A stretch of 64,000 nucleotides of DNA, from NCBI RefSeq assembly GCF_900099995.1, contig NZ_FNCZ01000004.1, positions 1 through 64,000 on the forward strand, given 5' to 3'. The notes under the pieces were generated by a model. That model was not told where the DNA came from. It saw only the letters and a program-made list of their open reading frames with translations, and did not search any database. Made by a program: the position numbers and the translations under genes. The DNA comes from Winogradskyella thalassocola (GTDB lineage Bacteria; Bacteroidota; Bacteroidia; Flavobacteriales; Flavobacteriaceae). Of the stretch, positions 58,841 to 64,000 are shown piece by piece (within the stretch, counting starts at the first letter, position 1; each line of letters opens with the position of its first letter).

Positions 58841-59737
58841 TTGGAACCAATCCTTACCATCAATAATCTCACAAAGAAATTCGGTTATCTCACAGCCGTA
58901 AAAGATTTAAGTTTCACTATTAATAAAGGCAATGTCTACGGCATTTTAGGCCCTAACGGAAGTGGTAAATCCACAACTTTGGGTATCGTTTTAAATGTGG
59001 TGAACAAAACGCAGGGAGATTTTCATTGGTTTGACGGTAATACCTCAACCCATGATGCCTTAAAGCAAGTTGGGGCTATCATAGAGCGTCCAAATTTTTA
59101 TCCATATATGACGGCTGAACAAAATCTAAAATTAGTTTGTCGCATAAAAGGAGTTGATCAAAGTAAAATTGACGAAAAACTAGCTGTCGTCGGATTGCTA
59201 GACAGAAAAGATCATAAATTCAGAACGTTTTCTTTAGGAATGAAACAGCGTTTAGCCATTGCTTCTGCCCTACTCAACGATCCAGAAATTTTAATTTTAG
59301 ATGAGCCAACTAATGGATTAGATCCACAAGGCATTCATCAAATACGACAAATTATAAAAGATATTGCTGCGAATGGGACGACTATTCTTTTGGCTTCTCA
59401 CCTTTTGGATGAAGTTGAAAAAGTATGCTCACATGTAGTGGTTTTACGTAAAGGAGAAAAATTATATGCAGGTCGCGTAGATGAAATGATTAGCAGTCAT
59501 GGTTTCTTTGAATTAAAGGCTGAAAAACATGACGAACTTATAGGACTATTAGAGTTACATTCAAATATTGGTAAAGTAAAAGTTGAAGGCGAATTAATTA
59601 CTGCTTTTTTAAACGAACCTATGTCGGCTTCAGAATTTAATAAATTAATGTTTGACAAGGGTATTTTATTATCTCATTTAGTAAAACGTAAAGAAAGTTT
59701 AGAAGAGCAATTCTTACAGTTAACAGACAACCAATAA
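58841..59737 (+). CDS. ABC transporter ATP-binding protein
   Basis: The 298-residue protein starts at TTG 58841; the frame fits the NNLTKKFGYLTAV opening of ABC exporter ATPases. Walker A GPNGSGKST (37-45), signature SLGMKQRLAIA, Walker B ILILDEPTNGLDP and the switch His in LLASHLLDE are all intact. The C-terminal extension (about 220-298) is usual for the DrrA/CcmA type. It works with the permease that starts 54 bases later. An inverted repeat GCTGAAG-TTA-CTTCAGC lies upstream at 58805. Confidence 0.95.
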   Translation: MEPILTINNLTKKFGYLTAVKDLSFTINKGNVYGILGPNGSGKSTTLGIVLNVVNKTQGDFHWFDGNTSTHDALKQVGAIIERPNFYPYMTAEQNLKLVCRIKGVDQSKIDEKLAVVGLLDRKDHKFRTFSLGMKQRLAIASALLNDPEILILDEPTNGLDPQGIHQIRQIIKDIAANGTTILLASHLLDEVEKVCSHVVVLRKGEKLYAGRVDEMISSHGFFELKAEKHDELIGLLELHSNIGKVKVEGELITAFLNEPMSASEFNKLMFDKGILLSHLVKRKESLEEQFLQLTDNQ

Positions 59738-59791
59738 ATCAATCAAAAAACAGCATAATTCTCAAAAGAGAGTGCGCAAAACCAACCACAT

Positions 59792-60619
59792 ATGTTACGT
59801 CTTATAAAAATAGAATTTCAAAAACTTTGGCTTAATAAAGTCAGTGTTGTTTTAATTTTCATATCCTTTATCTTACCGTTTACGGTACTAATTTTATCTT
59901 CGATTAAAATAAATTTTTTCGGATTTTTCACACTCGAATTAGGTGAACTCGGCATTTTTAATTTTCCAATTATTTGGCATATCACCACCTTTTTCGCTTC
60001 CTATTTTAAGTTCTTTTTTGCTATCGTTGTCGTCAGTATGATTGGTAATGAATACAGTAACAAAACTTTAAAACAGAACCTAATAGATGGTTTAAGCAAG
60101 AAGGAATTTGTACTTTCTAAATTCTATACTATTGTATTTTTCTCTTTATGTGCTACGCTACTTATTGGCATTGCGACGTTTGTGATTGGAATGTACTATT
60201 CAAGTTATACTGAAGCCACTATTATTTTTAGAGAAGTTGAATTTTTACTAGCTTATTTTGTAAAACTCGTTGGCTTCTTCAGTCTGTGTTTATTTTTTGG
60301 TATGCTGGTAAAACGTTCTGCATTTGCTTTAGCATTTTTAGTGGTGCTTTACATCTTGGAATGGATAATATTTTGGGCTGCCATTTATATATCAGGAACT
60401 GTAGAAATGGCATTTAAAGTCAAAGGCTTCTTACCATTAGAATCTATGTACAACCTTATCAATCAACCTATCCAACGTATTGTAATGACAAAATTTCCTG
60501 AAAAAACGGATATTATATACGACTACGCCGTACATTGGTATGAGATTGCTATCGTTTTAGGTTGGACAGCATTATTTGTCTTTTTATCTTATCAATTATT
60601 AAAAAAGAGAGATTTATAA
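59792..60619 (+). CDS. ABC-2 type permease
   Basis: The 275-residue protein has six membrane segments (about 17-34, 57-80, 104-130, 147-166, 173-200 and 250-268) and the IGNEYSNKTLKQNLIDGLSK segment after the second, typical of ABC-2 (NatB/lipid- or drug-export type) permeases. Cargo is unknown. It pairs with the ATPase at 58841. Confidence 0.88.
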   Translation: MLRLIKIEFQKLWLNKVSVVLIFISFILPFTVLILSSIKINFFGFFTLELGELGIFNFPIIWHITTFFASYFKFFFAIVVVSMIGNEYSNKTLKQNLIDGLSKKEFVLSKFYTIVFFSLCATLLIGIATFVIGMYYSSYTEATIIFREVEFLLAYFVKLVGFFSLCLFFGMLVKRSAFALAFLVVLYILEWIIFWAAIYISGTVEMAFKVKGFLPLESMYNLINQPIQRIVMTKFPEKTDIIYDYAVHWYEIAIVLGWTALFVFLSYQLLKKRDL

Positions 60620-60699
60620 TAGATTTGTAAAAATTGCTTTACAATCATACAATGTTAAAACTTGGGATTTTTTATGTTCTAGTTGTTATCTTGTGTGCC

Positions 60700-60719
60700 T
60701 AATGTGATTGTCCACATTA
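60700..60719. promoter_or_regulatory. palindrome upstream of the large T9SS gene
   Basis: TAATGTG-ATTGTC-CACATTA, a perfect 7-bp inverted repeat that ends 7 bases before the ATG at 60727. Operator or translation-control hairpin is possible. Confidence 0.4.
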
Positions 60720-60726
60720 AGCTTTT

Positions 60727-63700
60727 ATGAAAAGAATCTTTTTAATTTTATTCATATTATTAACCAGTACCCATTTTTATGCACAAAGTGAAGCTTCATT
60801 TTGGTATTTTGGGCAAAACGCTGGTCTGCAATTTAATGCCGAAACAGGAACTGTAACCGCAATTACTAATGGACAAATAAGAACTTTAGAAGGCTGCACC
60901 TCCATTGCAGATTCAGACGGAAATTTATTGTTTTATTCTGATGGACGAACCGTTTGGAATCGAAATCACCAAATCATGGCTAATGGTAATTATTTTGGTG
61001 GCACCGGACTTTTAGGCGATCCATCAAGCACATCATCTGGTCTTATTGTTCCGAAACCCGAAGATCCGAATAAGTATTATATTTTTACCGTAGATGAACC
61101 ACATCAGAATAATGCTAGCACCTACCCAAATCAATTTCCAGGACCTTATGTTGAAGGTACAACTGTACCACAAGATGATGATGGTTTTAACAATGGTTTC
61201 AACTACACCTTAATAGACATGACCTTAAATGGTGGTTTGGGAGATGTGGATGTTTCAGAAAAAAACATACATTTAGTAACCTACGATCCTAACATTCCTA
61301 TTGAAATTCAATATAAAAGTTCAGAAAAAATTACGGCAGTTCGTGCTGAAGATTGCTCATCGTTTTGGGTAATAACACACTTTGGCGATAAATTTTACGC
61401 GTTTAAAATTGACACTAATGGAGTCCAATCCACACCCATAATCTCTCAAGTGGGACCTTATATCCCTATTGAAGGCTTCAGACGAAATTCTTTAGGTTAC
61501 ATTAAAACATCACCAGATGCTTCTAAACTCGTTGCTGCCAACTTTGGTGAAGCGACACTCGCAGGTGGTAATGCTCCTGGTAATGTTTTTTTATATGATT
61601 TTAATAATGAAACAGGAACAGTTACTAATCCTTTAGAACTTTACAGTTCGCAAAATGGGAATAGTCCATATGGTGTAGAATTTTCGGCAGAAAGCAAAAA
61701 AGTATATGCTACCTTAAGCGAAGGTGCTTCTGGAGATGGAACCAGCCAGATATTACAATGGGATTTAGAAAGTATAGATATCCTTAATTCGCAACAAACA
61801 ATTCACTCTTCAAATAATGTTACTGCAGGAGCATTACAGTTGGGTATTGACAGACGTATTTATAGAGCAAATCTTAGTTATAATGGTCATCCTACAATTT
61901 CAAAATACTTAGGTGTTATTAATAATCCTGAAGCAGACGGGTTAGCTGTAAATTACGAAGAACAAGGTATATTACTAGATATTAATGGTCTAAATCAAAA
62001 TATTAGTAGAATTGGTTTGCCCCCATTTATTCAATCTTTATTTAATTCTGAAACAGACATTATTAGAAATGGTATTAGTACTTCCGAATTAAAACTATGT
62101 ACAAATGACACTTACACGTTACAAGCCGATGACATTGTAGGTGCAGATTACGTATGGTCTTTTGATGGAGTGCCATTGGCAGAAACCTCATCCCAATTAG
62201 TGATTGATACACCTGGTTTTTACGAAGTCTATATTGAACCTAATAATGGTGAATGCCCAATTGAAGGTAGTGCTGTTGTAGGTGTTTTTGAAATTCCTGA
62301 AGCACATCCACTTACGGACGTTACTGTTTGTGATGTTATAGATAACGACGGGTTTACGCGCTTCGATTTTACAAATAAAAATTCGGAAGTGTTATTAAAC
62401 CAAGATCCTTTGCAATATAATGTCAGTTATTATGAAACGCTTGAAGACGCAGAATCTAATGAAAACATGTTGATGTTCCCATTTGTAAACACGGCTAATC
62501 CACAAACCATATTTGCTCGTGTAGATAATTCTAATAATACCAATTGTTTTGCTATAAATTCGTTTGAAATTGAAGTATTTAATACACCTCAAATTTCCGA
62601 ATTGAATACAATTGAGTTTTGTGATAATGTTGGTGATGTTATGGACGGCATTGCAACTATTGAACTTGGAGATTTAATGCCTAGCATCAGCGGTGATCAA
62701 ACAGAAATCAATATTACATTCCACGGTTCACAAGATGATGCAGAAATGAATGCAAATGCTCTACCTCTTACCTATACCAATACATCAGCGGTTAACGAAA
62801 CTATTTTTGTTAGAGTTGAAAATGCGTTAAATACGGATTGCTTTATAACAGAAAGCTTTAATGTGCGTATTAATCCAATTCCTGTGGCTAATGCTATTTC
62901 TATTATTCAATGTGATGAAGATGGTATACCTGAAGGTTTCACAACGTTTAACCTAAATGAAAGTATTAGTGACATCACAGGCGGCATACTAAATACGAGT
63001 GTTGATTTTTACAGTTCTCAAACCGATGCCGAAAACAACGAAAATCCATTAAGTGCTGATGCTTTTGAGAACTATACCAACCCTCAAACCGTTTATGCAA
63101 GAGTTACAAATACAAATTCTGACTGTGACAACTTTAGTGAAATCACTTTAGAAGTTAGCACCACCTCTTCAAACAATGCCAGTTTATCATTATGTGATAC
63201 AGACGACACAGAAGATGGATTTATGACTTTTAATCTTACTGATGCTAACGCAACTGTTTTAGCCAATTCTCCTTTAGGGTTAGATGTAGTCTATTATGAA
63301 ACTTATGAAGATGCATTATTAGAAAACAATCCGGTTGGCTCAACATATACCAATACCACTCCCAATCAGCAAACTATATATGCTCGTGTAGAAAATGCTA
63401 ATGCTTGTTATGGTATAAGCGAAATAGAATTAACTGTTTTTAATTTACCAAACATAGAGACTGAATTTGAAACGATTTATTGTCTAAATTTCTCTCCAGA
63501 GACTATCGTTTTAAATGGAGGTGTCATCGACGATTCTCCGAGCAACTATTATTATGAATGGTCCACTGGGGAAAATACTACTGAAATAGAAATAAATACA
63601 CCAGGAACCTACACTGTTCGCATCTCTAACACTAATGGTTGTTTTAAAGACCGAACTATTATAGTTTCTCCATCTAACATCGCAACGATTACGCAAGTTG

Positions 63701-64000
63701 AAGTCGTTGATGCTTCACAAAACAATTCTATTTCTGTAATTGTGAGTGGTGAAGGAGATTACGAATATGCTCTAGATGATAATAACGGTCCTTACCAAGA
63801 TGAGAATACCTTTAATAATCTACAACCCGGAATATATACAGTATATATTCGCGATAAAAACAATTGTGGTATCATAGACGATTTAGTCTCGGTTATTGGT
63901 TTCCCTAAGTTTTTCACTCCAAATAGCGATGAAGTAAACGATTACTGGCAAGTTTATGGTGTCTCTGAACAATTTCAAGCCAATTCAAAAGTTTATATTT
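60727..64000 (+). CDS. large secreted protein with T9SS type B sorting domain (3' end missing)
   Basis: One frame is open from the ATG at 60727 to the window end (1091 codons). It starts with a signal peptide, MKRIFLILFILLTSTHFYAQ. About 20-440 looks like a beta-propeller-type domain (SFWYFGQNAGLQF, SGLIVPKPEDPNKYYIFTVD, SPYGVEFSAESKKVYATLSE). Then Ig-like and repeated modules (about 520-920), each with CDxxDxxDGFxxFNLT, YYETxEDA and NxPQTIYARVEN, like those of the T9SS protein at 18746. The last residues, FPKFFTPNSDEVNDYWQVYG, begin a gliding-motility-type (type B) sorting domain. It is probably a surface protein attached by T9SS. Confidence 0.9.
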   Translation, partial: MKRIFLILFILLTSTHFYAQSEASFWYFGQNAGLQFNAETGTVTAITNGQIRTLEGCTSIADSDGNLLFYSDGRTVWNRNHQIMANGNYFGGTGLLGDPSSTSSGLIVPKPEDPNKYYIFTVDEPHQNNASTYPNQFPGPYVEGTTVPQDDDGFNNGFNYTLIDMTLNGGLGDVDVSEKNIHLVTYDPNIPIEIQYKSSEKITAVRAEDCSSFWVITHFGDKFYAFKIDTNGVQSTPIISQVGPYIPIEGFRRNSLGYIKTSPDASKLVAANFGEATLAGGNAPGNVFLYDFNNETGTVTNPLELYSSQNGNSPYGVEFSAESKKVYATLSEGASGDGTSQILQWDLESIDILNSQQTIHSSNNVTAGALQLGIDRRIYRANLSYNGHPTISKYLGVINNPEADGLAVNYEEQGILLDINGLNQNISRIGLPPFIQSLFNSETDIIRNGISTSELKLCTNDTYTLQADDIVGADYVWSFDGVPLAETSSQLVIDTPGFYEVYIEPNNGECPIEGSAVVGVFEIPEAHPLTDVTVCDVIDNDGFTRFDFTNKNSEVLLNQDPLQYNVSYYETLEDAESNENMLMFPFVNTANPQTIFARVDNSNNTNCFAINSFEIEVFNTPQISELNTIEFCDNVGDVMDGIATIELGDLMPSISGDQTEINITFHGSQDDAEMNANALPLTYTNTSAVNETIFVRVENALNTDCFITESFNVRINPIPVANAISIIQCDEDGIPEGFTTFNLNESISDITGGILNTSVDFYSSQTDAENNENPLSADAFENYTNPQTVYARVTNTNSDCDNFSEITLEVSTTSSNNASLSLCDTDDTEDGFMTFNLTDANATVLANSPLGLDVVYYETYEDALLENNPVGSTYTNTTPNQQTIYARVENANACYGISEIELTVFNLPNIETEFETIYCLNFSPETIVLNGGVIDDSPSNYYYEWSTGENTTEIEINTPGTYTVRISNTNGCFKDRTIIVSPSNIATITQVEVVDASQNNSISVIVSGEGDYEYALDDNNGPYQDENTFNNLQPGIYTVYIRDKNNCGIIDDLVSVIGFPKFFTPNSDEVNDYWQVYGVSEQFQANSKVYI

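Noticed and set aside
1..64000. tRNA, rRNA, riboswitches and CRISPR arrays.
   Set aside because: Looked for conserved tRNA arms, rRNA stretches and evenly spaced direct repeats; none was convincing by eye. A tRNA or covariance-model scan would settle it.

Overview
The window is low-GC DNA from a member of the Bacteroidota, almost certainly a marine-type Flavobacteriaceae; the genus cannot be fixed from sequence alone. The signs are a gldI-type gliding lipoprotein, several type IX secretion (T9SS) cargo proteins with type A or B sorting domains, DUF6090, DUF3810, DUF349, DUF5606 and DUF368 families, an OstA-like protein, and promoters with the TAnnTTTG -7 element instead of a TATAAT box. No rRNA, tRNA or CRISPR array was seen.

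Layout. (1) 1-5208 is an accessory region. Five gene cassettes in one orientation are separated by about 120-150 bp structured repeats. The first bases of a cassette are the reverse complement of that cassette's own last bases (GTTAGCCAC/GTGGCTAAC, GTTAGGCAC/GTGCCTAAC, GTTGTGCTT/AAGCACAAC), as expected for integron cassettes and attC sites. No integrase is visible. Cargo: a broken zinc-ribbon gene, an unknown lipoprotein and three DUF6090 membrane-anchored proteins, two of them preceded by an overlapping small ORF. Two IS110-type ends sit in these repeats, one with a structured leader that could encode a bridge RNA. (2) 5262-18640 holds ndk, an nrnA-gldI-cyclophilin/FKBP run, pepD, a GH30 glycosidase, a DUF3810 protein, two amidohydrolase-fold proteins and a lipoprotein. 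(3) 18746-26558 holds a T9SS adhesin-like protein, a gene bracketed by a degenerate segmental duplication, a TrmH-type methyltransferase, an M48 protease, a SET protein, an SDR and a D-amino-acid oxidase-like protein. (4) 26696-41874 is core: RelA/SpoT, Fur-type regulator, purA, OstA-like, class III aminotransferase, TPR protein, twin DUF368 transporters, aroE, DUF349 and a T9SS protein. (5) 42351-46436: def-DUF5606-mazG and ruvX on the minus strand, then dapD with a QueC-like gene. (6) 46522-54003 is a surface-glycan cluster rich in enzymes that make phosphodiester or phosphate linkages. (7) 54155-64000: CCA-adding enzyme, a four-helix-bundle gene, heme A synthase, two less characterised proteins, an ABC exporter pair and a very large T9SS type B protein that runs off the end.

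How the genes work together. Core units make cell envelope and metabolites: dapD (lysine/peptidoglycan), aroE, purA, DUF368 lipid-carrier recycling, OstA/Lpt and the glycan cluster. GldI, the periplasmic PPIases and the T9SS cargo belong to surface secretion and gliding. The most unusual part is the cassette region, where a DUF6090 family with near-identical N-terminal anchors and unrelated C-terminal tails travels in integron-like units invaded by IS110 elements.
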